Shown piece by piece: positions 27,201 to 37,200 of a DNA stretch of 64,000 nucleotides. The DNA lies in the NCBI GenBank assembly GCA_023150555.1, contig JAKLKQ010000017.1, forward strand, positions 1-64,000. The letters are read 5' to 3'. A model generated the notes under the pieces. The model was given only the letters and a program-made list of their open reading frames with translations. It ran no database searches and was not told the origin of the DNA. The DNA is from Planctomycetota bacterium (GTDB taxonomy: Bacteria > Planctomycetota > SZUA-567 > H5-PLA8). The translations under genes and the position numbers were made by a program. Each line of letters begins with the position of its first letter. Position 1 is the stretch's first letter.

Positions 27201-29783
27201 GTGCGTCAGCGCCAGGTCCCCGCAGCGGTTGGACGGCAGCCGGCACGCTCCGTCGTTGCCCGTGCTGGGCAGGCCCGGCAGCTTTTCCAGCGTTCCGTAC
27301 AGCGGATTGACCATGCGGGTGAACACCGAACGTTCGGTGGAGGTGGTCTCCGGCGTCGGATAACCCGGTTCCTTCCCGAAATTCGCCGGCAACTCCGGGA
27401 AATCCGGAAGCTTGGCGGTAAAGGGCAGCCAGCTGTACGGGTCCCTGCGGGGTCGCAGCGGTGAAAGGGGCATCCATGAGCCCGTCCCTTCGACGCAGCC
27501 GAATGCCACGACGCCGAACGGCGGCGCCAGGTTGTTCTTCTCCTCCGGAAGCCCCTTGCGCACAATTCGTGTGAAACCGTCTGGCGCGTTGTCCGAGCCT
27601 TTCGCGCGTTCGACCGTCGCGAGCGCAAGCCGCTTACAAACTTCCACAAAGGCGGCGTGCGTCTCGTCGTTCGCCGGCAGCCAGACCTCACCGCCAAAGG
27701 GCCGCGCACATTCGTACATCGCCCGGGCAAGCCGGGCAGGATCAAACCCGCCGGCAAACGAAAGGTCCTCGCTCGTCACCAGCGCCGCGATGTACGGCGA
27801 GAACGCGAAGTCCAACGGATTGCCCTTCAAGGTGCTCACCCGTGAGCCCGAAAAGCCAGCAGCGTCCATCTTTCGGCGCAGCGCCAGCAAGCGTTCACCG
27901 TCCGGATCGATCGCGACGACGCAGAGATCTGGCTGCTTCGCGAGTTCCTCGACCAGGCGCCCGCAGTCCGCGCCGCGTCCGAGGCCCCACACCAGGACAA
28001 GGCCTTGCTTCAGGTCGTTTCGACTGAGCATGGCTTTGGCCGCCTCGGTCCAGGCGTCCACCGTTTCGGGCAGCGGCTTACTCTCGATCGGGTACTGCTT
28101 GGGCTCCACCTTGTTCGCGCCGAAACACCAGAGCCGTCCGTCTACGGTCGTGACAAAGAGTTTCCCGTCGCCGGCCAGCAGATTCGCCACGCTGGCCTGA
28201 ACGCCAAGGTTGCGTACGAATTCGAGATCGACTGTTCGCGCACCAACGGTGATCTCGAGGGGCTCGAACTGATTGTAGGCACACTTCCCGTCGGTGTACC
28301 AGCCGCAACTCCCGTCGCGGTTCGGGAACGGCCCGGCGTCCTTGTGTTTGCCGCCGCCGGGGAAACTGAATCCGACGTCGAAGTGCCCCAGGAACTTGCC
28401 GCTCGCGAGGTCGAGCACCCACGGCCGGCAGGCGCCTTCGACCGAACCGTACAGGTGCGCACCCTCGTAGGAAACGGCCAGTGGTCCGAAGGCGGAGGTG
28501 TTCCACATGTCGATGCTCTGGCCGTCGTTGGACCACGCCACCTTGCCCGCCGCCGCGTCAAGGCCGTAGGCAAACAGGCCGAAGGCCGGCAGATATCCGG
28601 CCGCGAAATAGATCCTATCTTCCACGGCAACCGGCGATGCCCACACCGGCCAGACCGAACTCAGGCGCCCAAAGCCCATGGCCATGCGGTTGTTCGGCGC
28701 CGCGCGGAATCTCCATCGCTCCTTGCCGTCCGCGGCATCCAGGGCGTACACGCACCCGTCGTCGCAGCCGAAGATCACCACGGCCTTCCCGCCCTTCAGC
28801 GGTACGGCGACGGGCGGGCGACGCACCGCGCCGCTTGCGAAATACTGCCAACGCAGCGCGCCGGTGTCTGTGTCGTACGCGCAGACGCTGTCGCTGGCCG
28901 TCACCGGCACGAAAATCGTCTTGCCCAACTGCACCGGCCGGCAGTAGTCGATGTCCGGATACGCGCTTCGCGGCGCGAAGGGGCTGTCCACGCATGGAAG
29001 ATCGCGGGTCCACTGCAGATGCAGTTCGGCGGGCAGTGCCATCGTAGTAAAGCCGCTGCGCCACTGGTCTGCGCGGTATTGCGGCCAGTCGTTCATGCCC
29101 TTCTTCTTCACCACCAGCCAGCAGGTGGCGGGCGCCGATTCCCATTTCGGATTCTTGCTCTTCGGCAAGTTCAGCACCCACTTGAACGAGTCGATGCCCG
29201 TGAAGCCGGGCTCGGGCGTGTAACGCAGCTTCCCGCCTTCCTGGACCAGCGTGCCGTGCGCGGGCTTCTCGGGCTTGATCCCCACTTCATCGCCGTTTTC
29301 ACCGGCATAAGCTGCTTCAAATTCCGCGGGCGTGCCTTCGATCACGCCTACCGTCTGGTCGTAGGGCGTTGGCTGGCAGCCCTTGACCTCGACGGAAAAT
29401 GTCGCGACTTCGGACTCCACCGTCCCGTTGCTCACCTTCCACTTGAACGAATCCTTGCCTACGAAACCCCTGTGGGAGATGTAACGCGCATAAACGTTTC
29501 CGCTCTTCCACGCGGTCCCGTTCGGCAACCAGACCGTGCCGTGTTCGGGGGCGGCAACCAAGGTGAAGGTCAGGGTCATGCCGCCGTTCCCGGCAATCTG
29601 ATTGATGGGCAGGCGCAATCGTCCGGGCTTGTTGGCGTAGATCGGGTACGCTGAACTCTGGACCACCAGCGGCTTCGGAGCTGCCTCTTTCGCTGCGGCA
29701 TCGGCGAGGCCGCCCGCCACCAGGAGAGTCAGCGCCACGGACGCTAGGCGTACGAAGCGGATTTGAAGATATACGTTACGCAA
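24234..29783 (-). CDS. Exported multidomain PQQ-propeller/CBM9/malectin/PKD protein (1849 aa)
   Basis: The start is TTG 29783, supported by GAGGAAGGAG seven nt upstream and a signal peptide at about 8-30. In order: two cadherin/tandem-Ig-like domains (about 45-235, each with a GxDSFKW strand), PQQ-type propeller blades (about 245-560, with DTDTGALRWQY and DAADGKERWRF), and a methyltransferase-like Rossmann insert (about 590-690) with GLGRGADCG and an acidic AIDPDGE strand end. The propeller then resumes (to about 1040), followed by a CBM9/DOMON-like domain (about 1048-1195, VDGALDDACWDRA), a malectin-like domain (about 1225-1305), a PKD domain (about 1318-1400) and a C-terminal beta-helix-like part. 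It follows the GntR gene by 38 bp and is presumably its main target. The domains point to binding of extracellular carbohydrate. Enzymatic activity is uncertain. Confidence 0.82.
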   Translation of the reverse strand: MRNVYLQIRFVRLASVALTLLVAGGLADAAAKEAAPKPLVVQSSAYPIYANKPGRLRLPINQIAGNGGMTLTFTLVAAPEHGTVWLPNGTAWKSGNVYARYISHRGFVGKDSFKWKVSNGTVESEVATFSVEVKGCQPTPYDQTVGVIEGTPAEFEAAYAGENGDEVGIKPEKPAHGTLVQEGGKLRYTPEPGFTGIDSFKWVLNLPKSKNPKWESAPATCWLVVKKKGMNDWPQYRADQWRSGFTTMALPAELHLQWTRDLPCVDSPFAPRSAYPDIDYCRPVQLGKTIFVPVTASDSVCAYDTDTGALRWQYFASGAVRRPPVAVPLKGGKAVVIFGCDDGCVYALDAADGKERWRFRAAPNNRMAMGFGRLSSVWPVWASPVAVEDRIYFAAGYLPAFGLFAYGLDAAAGKVAWSNDGQSIDMWNTSAFGPLAVSYEGAHLYGSVEGACRPWVLDLASGKFLGHFDVGFSFPGGGKHKDAGPFPNRDGSCGWYTDGKCAYNQFEPLEITVGARTVDLEFVRNLGVQASVANLLAGDGKLFVTTVDGRLWCFGANKVEPKQYPIESKPLPETVDAWTEAAKAMLSRNDLKQGLVLVWGLGRGADCGRLVEELAKQPDLCVVAIDPDGERLLALRRKMDAAGFSGSRVSTLKGNPLDFAFSPYIAALVTSEDLSFAGGFDPARLARAMYECARPFGGEVWLPANDETHAAFVEVCKRLALATVERAKGSDNAPDGFTRIVRKGLPEEKNNLAPPFGVVAFGCVEGTGSWMPLSPLRPRRDPYSWLPFTAKLPDFPELPANFGKEPGYPTPETTSTERSVFTRMVNPLYGTLEKLPGLPSTGNDGACRLPSNRCGDLALTHGKIASVFDASSNYWGRYFRTESGGCPGRVTAGLGILSFATSPTPGNACGCSPALQVTDYAVAPMRGEESWVSYQDARTSAAVEELPIRSIGINLGAPGDRFEKDAGLLWTHHPHSNGYGWMSYNRAATPEGEPLVAIRYRGTPQAVYHHSAVMAPDETRDLGWIGASYVKGLTGVTIPLARRAVAQRIEAAPKVDGALDDACWDRAKRISFVLNKALSDPNHEGGEPGAGEECYAWVRYDDENLYVAAGLHGPLAFVVPKVVTVTLNSRERIEEDLVLTCGGKPVQARIPPESWKAATGGTESDPLTAELSVSWKALEAAGLWKDQLVINISVAGSVLAGRSIFESDQYLPLFLDAPRGHDLGPRSYTVRLYFAEMEGKAPGERVFDVQIQGRPALSAFDVVKEAGGAKKVCVKEFKDVAIGDALDIELTPKAGEAILSGVAIAGAYPVVGGALNAPPVAKLEASVLEGKAPLEVTFSAQGSSDADGQISECVWETGDGRLARGSKVRHVYAEPGTYTVSLLVRDNDGGLAPASATVEVRAGEPSAFVCSVGPKGEFPTLSKWFAAMRSDMTSSVTSFKIASRGTCVPADAGKLVKFKSGATGRLLRVSEGEALMTDLTGQPAPGPVIAEDGHKMELGDAGSPIGRSLLFTVKGSGTYAPDDDGGRVTFAGGGTGVLRHVNAQGLAYITHCVGDIQAGLAALASGHGLELADAGRPVGALVAELSGAEVGMLEEKIALDAASNQWSTDALHCVVIRPAKNTAKPVTLRGDFNLADLPFARIESVAFDAGSTLTLGPGSSLSRVRADKAQVTLLEGCLANHCAAETFGAAYSGDHVAPSASILALNWRDGSGKQRPPSVANAPDAGVRFYNCTAATFDPANQSGVTFINCLARPGGKGFVAARYCHPGVALRCVSADATATAWDSGRGYEGNQATQDVKFGTAQGAAFRLAPDDTGALSHGGPALGADIDGEMRKGAAGYAGADAVPDR

Positions 29784-29821
29784 GGGCGTACTCCTTCCTC
29801 TTGTCTGTCCGGCACTTCAAG

Positions 29822-31072
29822 TCAGCTCTCGTTTTCGCGATGCCCGTCGGGCGGACTAAAGGTCATCGGCACGCCGACGCGCAGGCGCAACCGACTTGGG
29901 CGCTGGATCTGCGAGATCAGCAGTTCGGCCGCCGCCGCCCCCAGGTCTTTGGCCGGTGCACCGATCGAAAGCGCTGGGCCGCCCGCGGAGCGGTCCGACG
30001 CGCCCGCCGCGCCGATCTTGATGCCGTGGTTCGCGAACTCGCGAATCATCGTCTCGGCCTGCCCGATTCCGTGGCAGACCAGCGCATCGGGCCGGATGTC
30101 GTCGTCCAGTGCGACGAGGCGGCGCGCCAGTTCCTCGTCCGGCACGAACCAGGGGTTTTCGAAGTGCGCCCAACGGTCCGGCGCCGGCAGTCCGCATTCC
30201 AACATCGCCTGCCGCCACGCGCTCATGCGCAGCACGCTGTCGGGGTCGATGCGCATGCGCCCCTGGCGGTACGCCGCGACTTCCTCGTAGCTCATCTCCG
30301 GTGAAGGCGCGGGGATGCTCACGAAGCCGCCGATAAAGTGAATGCGGCGGTGCCCCATTTCCGCGAAGTGCCGCACGACAGCGCGGTAGGCGTGGAGCGG
30401 ATCCAGGTAGACCTGGTCGGCGTTCAAGGCGAGGCGTTCGTGCTGGCTGTCTGCCAGGACCAGCGGTAGGCCCAGGCTGACCAGATCCTCCAGGAATTTG
30501 TCCTCGATGATCGAGACGGCGATGAGGCCGTCGAGCCTGGCGGCGGTGATCTCTTCCAGCGGCGGATGGCGCACCTGCGACGCGGCGGCTTCACCGAAGC
30601 CCAGCACCTGCACCGAATGCCCCGGCCCGCCCCACTGCGCGCGCGTGGCCTCGTGGATTCCGATCGACGGGAGGACGGGCCCCACGCCGGATAGCCCGAG
30701 AATCGAGAGCGCCCCCTCGACGACCTGGCCCTGAAAATCCGTCTGCAGCAGATCCTGCGTCAGTTTCTTGCGGCACAGGACACCGAAGCGGAAGGTCCGC
30801 CCGGGAACGATCGGGTTGGCCTTGCGCTCGGCGACGAACGAGCCGCTGCCCTGCCGCCGCACGATCAGGCCCTCGCGTTCGAGGTCGTGCAATGCGCGGA
30901 TGACTGTCGTCTTGTTGACCTGGAAGTGCTTGTGGAACTCGCAGTCCGGCGGCAGCTGCATGCCGGGCGGGTAGACGCCTTCGAGAATCCGGCGGCGCAC
31001 TTCCTCGTGGATCGCCCGGTGCTTCGGAACGCGCGTCGTGCCATTTTGGACGGCTGCCAAGTATTTTCCCAT
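29822..31072 (-). CDS. GntR-family regulator with LacI-type effector domain (second copy)
   Basis: 416 aa. The winged helix is at about residues 17-85, with KHRAIHEEVRRRILEG, PGMQLPPD, KTTVIRALHDLEREGLIVRR and GSGSFVAE. The effector domain at about 95-405 has FRFGVLCRKK, GLPLVLADSQHER and HRRIHFIGG strands, matching the sugar-sensor fold of its paralogue at 16486-17727. The gene is followed after 38 bp by the 1849-aa propeller gene on the same strand, so it probably heads that operon. A perfect 9-bp-arm inverted repeat lies 35 bp before the start codon and covers a TATAAT sequence on the coding strand, which would suit autorepression. No strong ribosome site is visible before the ATG. The regulated pathway is inferred only from context. 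Confidence 0.88.
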   Translation of the reverse strand: MGKYLAAVQNGTTRVPKHRAIHEEVRRRILEGVYPPGMQLPPDCEFHKHFQVNKTTVIRALHDLEREGLIVRRQGSGSFVAERKANPIVPGRTFRFGVLCRKKLTQDLLQTDFQGQVVEGALSILGLSGVGPVLPSIGIHEATRAQWGGPGHSVQVLGFGEAAASQVRHPPLEEITAARLDGLIAVSIIEDKFLEDLVSLGLPLVLADSQHERLALNADQVYLDPLHAYRAVVRHFAEMGHRRIHFIGGFVSIPAPSPEMSYEEVAAYRQGRMRIDPDSVLRMSAWRQAMLECGLPAPDRWAHFENPWFVPDEELARRLVALDDDIRPDALVCHGIGQAETMIREFANHGIKIGAAGASDRSAGGPALSIGAPAKDLGAAAAELLISQIQRPSRLRLRVGVPMTFSPPDGHRENES

Positions 31073-31106
31073 GGCTCTATATATGCCACCGAAATGAGTT
31101 AATTAC

Positions 31107-31128
31107 TATAATAAATTGATTTATTATA
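31107..31128. promoter_or_regulatory. Perfect inverted repeat, candidate operator over a -10 element
   Basis: Arms TATAATAAA (31107-31115) and TTTATTATA (31120-31128) flank a 4-bp centre TTGA. The site lies 35 bp upstream of the GntR start in strongly A+T-rich DNA. On the minus strand its first six bases read TATAAT, a full -10 consensus, so a bound protein would block that promoter. The sequence differs from the repeat at 16438-16463. Confidence 0.5.
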
Positions 31129-31253
31129 ATACTATATATTTAAAATACTTACATGACTAAATGACCTATAATACCCACTGGGAGAAGTCAGATTGGTCCG
31201 CAGGTCTCAACTACTTAAAGGGGGGCGAGGAGCCGGCCTACGCGGAATGGCCG

Positions 31254-34200
31254 TTAGCGCTTCCACTTGGTCGAGTTCGAATCCTTGCGCAGGATCTCGA
31301 CGGTGCTCTCGAAGGTCACCGCCCCGCCCGCGGTCGGGATGACGATGCGCAGCAGCAAGCCGTGCGAGGTCACGGAATCGCCTGCCGGCGGCACGCCGGT
31401 TCCGGACAGGACGTTCGTCGCAATCGTGAACGCCTTCTTGTTCGTGTCGATCACGAATGCGTCCAGGGCCGGATGCGCGCCTTTGGCTACCACGAGGACG
31501 CCGCCGCCACTCGCCAGGTTCGCAAGCGGAATAGTGATCGACTCGGTGCCGATCACCAGGCCCACGTCGCCGGACGGGACCAGCGCACTGCTGCCTGGCG
31601 CCGAGAGGACGCCCTTCACCGACACCTTGTGGCCACCGGCCTTGTCCTCCGCGACCGAGGTCTTGGCGGCGAAGAAGACGCCGTCCATCAGCGCGCCAGT
31701 CTTGAAGTTGAAGCCGCCCTTCGTCGCGTCATCGGCCTTCGTCGTATAGGAGAAGACCGCGTTGCCCGTGGCTGTTTCGGTCGCCAGCCCGGCCCCGAAC
31801 ACCGTGACGTCGATGGCAAGTTCCGTCGTGCCGGATTCGTTCGTGTTCGCCAGGCCCAGCGCCGCGGTAAGATCCGCGCCCTTGACGGCGTAGCTGAAGG
31901 AGCCGGTATTCGCCTTGAGGCTGACCTTTGCGCTTGCCCCGCCGAATGCCGCACTGCCCTTGCCCGAGGCATCGAGCGGAATCACGCCCAGGGAGATCCC
32001 ATTGACGCTCAGCTCAAAGCTAGCGTTGCTCAGAACCGCGTCGATGCCCGCGGGGTTGAGGCAGCCCTGCACTGCGAAGGTGTCGGCGTCGCTGCCCAGG
32101 TTGTGGGCCTTCCAGTTGATCGCGAACTTGCCCTTCTTCAGGTAGAGGTTGCTCTCGTTCGCCATCGGCGTGACCTGCACGTCCATGGTCACCGGGTCGC
32201 TCGCCATGTTGTTCAGGTCTTTGACGATGAGCGTGACCGTGTAAGTACCCAGCGTGGCCCACGCGTGCGAGGGATTCGGACCCGAGCCGTGCGCGGTGCC
32301 GTCGCCCCAGTTCCAGTCGTACGTCACGCTGGCGCCGTCCTCGACGTCGCTGCCTAGGCCGGACAACGCGGCGCTCTTGCCCTTCGCCACCGCCATCGGC
32401 GCGGCCGTGAGGATCGCAGCCGCCGGCTTGTCGTTGACCGCCGTGACCGTGATGGAGAACGTCGCGGTGTTGCTGTCCAACACGCCGTCGTTGACCTTGT
32501 AGGTGAAGCTGTCGGGACCGTTGTAGTTCGCCGCAGGCGTGTACGTCAGGTTCGGCGCCGCGCCGCCGAGGCTGCCGTGCGACGGGCCGGAAACGATGGA
32601 ATACGTGAGCGGATCGCCGTCGAGGTCGGTGGCCGAGAGCGTAGCCGCCTTCGCCGTATCTTCCGCCGTGGAAAGGTTCTTGTTGCTCGCCACCGGCGCC
32701 GCGTTCGACGGCAGAACCGATATGGAAACGGTGGCGGTATTGCTGTTCAGAGAACCGTCGCTGCAGCGGAAGGTGAAGGTGTCGCTGCCTACGTAGTTCA
32801 GGGCGGGCGTGTAGGTGGCATTCGCACCCGAGAGGCTCACCGTGCCGTGCGCCGGGGTGGTCAGGATGGTAATCGTAAGCGCGCTGCCCTCCACGTCGCT
32901 GCCCGTGAGCGTGACAACCTTGGCCGCATTCTTGAGCGTCGAGACCGACTGGTCGTTGGCCACCGGCGCATCGTTGACCGCCGTGACCGAGATGGAAACC
33001 GTCGCCGTGTTGCTGTTCAGCGCACCGTCATTGGCTCGGAACGTGAAGCTGTCCGGCCCGTTGTAATTCAAAACCGGCGTGTAGGTTGCGGTGGCGCCGG
33101 AGATGCTCACCGTGCCGTGCGCAGGATTAGCCACGACGGCGTAGGTCAGCGCGCTGCCCTCCACGTCGGTAGCCGTCAGCGTAATCGCCTTGGCCGTGTC
33201 TTCCAGCGTCGAGACGCTCTGGTTGGTGGCAACCGGCGCGTCGTTTACCGCCGTGACGGTGATGCTAACCGTCGCCGTGTTGCTGTTCAGAGAACCGTCG
33301 TTGGCGCGGAACGTGAAACTGTCAGGTCCGTTGTAGTTTGCGGCCGGCGTATAGGTGGCCGTGGTGCCCGAGATGCCCACCGTGCCGTGCAACGGATTGG
33401 CCACGACGGTGAAGGTCAGCGCGCTGCCTTCGATGTCGGTAGCCGTCAGAGTAATCGCCTTCGCCGTGTCTTCCGCCGTCGAGACGCTCTGGTTGCTCGC
33501 CACGGGCGCGTCATTGACCGCCGTAACCGTGATGGAGACCGTCGCGGTGTTGCTGTTCAGCGATCCGTCATTGGCGCGGAAGGTGAAGCTGTCCGGACCG
33601 TTGTAGTTCGACGCCGGGGTGTAGGTCACGTTCGGCGCCGAACCGCTCAACGTGCCGTTGGTCGGATTCGCCACGATGGCGTAGGAAAGCGCGCTGCCCT
33701 CCACGTCGCTCGCCGCCAGCGTGATGGCCTTCGCCGTGTCTTCCCCCGTCGAGACGCTCTGGTTGTTCGCCACCGGCGCGTCGTTCACCGCCGTGACCGT
33801 GATGGTGACCGTCGCCGTGTTGCTGTTCTGGAAACCATCGTTGGCGCGGAAGGTGAAGCTGTCCGGACCGTTGTAGTTCAGTGCTGGCGTGTAGGTGGCG
33901 GTAGCTCCCGAGAGGCTCACCGTGCCGTGCACCGGGTTGGCGACGATGGCATAGGTCAGCGGATCTCCGTCGCCGTCGGTAGCCGTCAACGTGACGGCCT
34001 TGGCGGTGTCTTCCGCCGTCGAGACGCTCTGGTTGTTCGCGACGGGTGCCTGGTTGGGCGGTGTCACGACGACGGTCACGTCGCCGGTCGTGCTCAGCGA
34101 ACCGTCAAAGACCGTCACGCGCAGGACGTAGGTGCCCGCCGTGCTAAACGTCGCCGAACTGCTTTCGCTGAGCGCAGTGCCGTTCGGCGAGAAACCGACC

Positions 34201-37200
34201 GTGCCGGTGCCGGAGAACTTGCTCCAGGTGTAGGTCAACGCGTCTCCGTCGGGATCGCTGGCCACGACCGATACGGTGCTGGTGGCCGGCAGGACCACGG
34301 GATTGGGCGTCGCCCAGGGCGCCGAGTCGATGACTGGAGCATCGTTACTGGAGGTCACCGTGATGGAGATCGTGGCCGTGTTGCTGTTCAGCGAGCCATC
34401 GCTGACACGGAAAGTGAAGCTGTCCGGGCCGTTGAAGTTTAACGCCGGCGTGTAGGACACGTTCGGCGCCGAGCCGCTTAAGCTCCCGTGCGTCGGATTG
34501 GCCACGATGCTGTACGTAAGCGCGCTGCCCTCGATGTCGCTGGCCGTCAGCGTGATGGCCTTCGCGGTGTCCTCCGCCGTGGTGACGTTCTGGTTGTTGG
34601 CAACAGGCGCGTCGTTCACCGCCGTGACGGTGATGGAGACCGTCGCCGTGTTGCTGTTCAGCGCACCGTCGTTGGCTCGGAAGGTGAAACTGTCCGAACC
34701 GCTGTAGTTCGACGCCGGCGTGTAGGTCACGTTCGGCGCCGTGCCGCTCAACGTGCCGTTCGCCGGATTCGTCACGATGCTGTAGGTCAACGCGCTGCCT
34801 TCGACGTCGCTGGCCGTCAGCGTAATCGCCTTCGCCGTGTCCTCCGCCGTCGAGACGCTCTGGTTGTTCGCAACCGGCGCGTCGTTCACCGCCGTGACCG
34901 TGAGCACGAAGCTGTCGCTGGCGCTCTGGATCCCGTCGCTGACCGTCACCGTGATGGTCGCCGTCCCGTTCTGGTTCGCCGCCGGCATCACCGTTACGGT
35001 GCGGTTGGCGCCGCTTCCGCCGAAGGTGATGTTGGTGTTGGGCACCAGCATCGTGTTGCCGGAGCTTCCCGAGACCGCCAGCGAGCCCGCCGCCGTCTCC
35101 GCGTCGCCTACTGTAAAGGCGATGTTCGATTTGGCGGTGTCCTCGGAGGTGGTCTGGTCAGCGATGTTGCTGATGGTGGGCGGTGTGTTGCCATTCGAAC
35201 CGGTGAAGTTCTTGCCCGTCAGGTCCGCGCCGGCCATGGTCACCGCCAAGGTGACCGGCGTGAACGAGTAGCCCGACAGGCTGGGCGTCAGCGTATACGA
35301 GCCGTCCGGTACGCCCACGATCGCGTAATTGCCAATGCTGTCGGTCTTGGCCGAGCGCGTGCCGTCGCTAACCGTAACGCCCTGGATCCCGTCGACGCCG
35401 TTGGTCACCCGGCCGGAGATCTTGTGCGTGGAGGAGGTCGACCCTATCAGGTCCCGGCCGGACTGGCTGGCGCCGCTGATTGTGATCGGGTTGGTGAAGC
35501 CATTGGGCGTAATCAGGTATCCGGCGAGGTCGCCGTAGATGCTCCACTGACCGTCAGGTACGGAAAGGCTGTAGTTCACCTTCTTATTTGAGCCGTTTCC
35601 GGAGACGTACGCGGTGGTGCTGTGCACGCCGTCTCCGATGTGGACCGTCGCCATCGTGCCGCTGGTCGGGACGCCGGTGATCTGGCCCGACACGGTGTAC
35701 AGGGGCCGGATGAAATTTCTGCCGGTCAGGTTCGCGTTGAACGTGAAGGGGTTGCTCCATCCGCTGCTCGGCGAGAACGTGTACCCCGCCTTGGTGGCAG
35801 TAAGCGTGATCGTTCCGAAAGGTACATGCGGCAGAGTGTAGGTGCCCGAACCGCTCGTCGTGGTGCTTACGCCACCGGCGCTTACGGTGACGCCCGAAAC
35901 GCCCGCGCCGTTGTCGGTGACGGTGCCGGCGATGGAACCCAGCGGCGTCGAGAAGTTTTTGCCGCTCACAGCCACATCCGCGACCGCCACGGGGTTGCTC
36001 CACCCGTTGGGCACCAGCGTCAGTCCCGCCTTGGCCGCCGAAAGCGTGTGGCTACCGTTGGGCAGGTTCAGCGTGAAGTTGCCGCTGGCGTCGGAGGTCG
36101 TGCTGCGCGTGCCGGCGCTGACCGTCGCGCCGGAGACGGCCACGCCTTCGTCGGTGACCTTGCCCGTGACCGCATAGAGCATCGGGCCCGCGGTGAAGTT
36201 ATTGCCCGTGGCGTCCGGACCGACGGCGACCGGATTGGTGAAGTTCGCCGTCATGGTGTAGCCGTACTTGACGGCCGAGACCGTGTAGGAATTGGCGGAC
36301 AGATTGGTGATAGTGTACTGCCCGTCGGAGTCCGTATAGCCTATCTGGGACGAAGAGACGTAGACGCGCGCACCCGCCACCGGGTTGCTGCTGGCGTCCA
36401 GGACGGTCCCGCTGATCGTGAAGGTCGTCGGCGAACCCACGGTAACGAGCACGGTATCCGTCGCGGTGCCGCCCTTCATGTCGGTGACCTGGCAGTACAC
36501 CACGTACTTACCGGCACTGGACCATTTCTTGGTGTTGGTCGAGCTGTTCACGCCGAAGGTCGGATCGTTGGTCGGTGAGGAAGAGGTGTCGCTGAAGTCC
36601 CAGTAGTAGGCCAGCGTGTCGCCGTTGGCGTCGGTGGCCGTTGCCGTGAAGGTGACCACAGTGTTCGTCGCCACGGCCGTCGCGGAGGCCGACAGCGACA
36701 CTGTCGGCGCCACGTTCGAGGGGAAGCTGCCCTTGTTGACGACCACGTCGAGGGATTCGGGCGATGTGCCGCCCTTCCCAATGGGTGTGATGTAGACGCC
36801 TGCCGCCGCGTCGGAGAAGGTGCGTCCGATGACGATCGCCGAGTCCGTCTTGCCGAAGGAGGAACCGGCCGTGGTGTCCAACAGGTGCGTGCCGCCGGCG
36901 CTGCTGGCCCACGGATCCCAGTGCAGATCCGCCCCGCTCATCAAGAACTTGTTGCTCGTGAACTTTTGCCTCAGGTCGACCCAGTAATCGCGGTCCGCGT
37001 CCTTGTTGATCTTTAGCGCGTAGCTGGTCGTGCCGCTGATAACGGGCTGATCGAAGGCCGTGACGCGGTAGGTACCGCTGGCTGTGACCGTGGTCACGTT
37101 CGCGGTCGGCAGCCAGCCCAACAGATTCTTGTGGCAGGCGTTGAAGTGGTAGCCGCCTGCATTCGCCGAGCCCATGGTGTCGTAGCTGTCGCCATACTCG

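Noticed and set aside
31161..32357. Long plus-strand open frame opposite the protease gene
   Set aside because: It is the mirror of a real coding frame: arginine-rich composition without domains, and it has no ribosome site. Similar frames opposite other genes (for example 54754-56349 and 56404-58908) were rejected for the same reason.
32431..34881. CRISPR-like array
   Set aside because: The repeats are 270 bp long, protein-coding and without short spacers; they encode cadherin-like domains.
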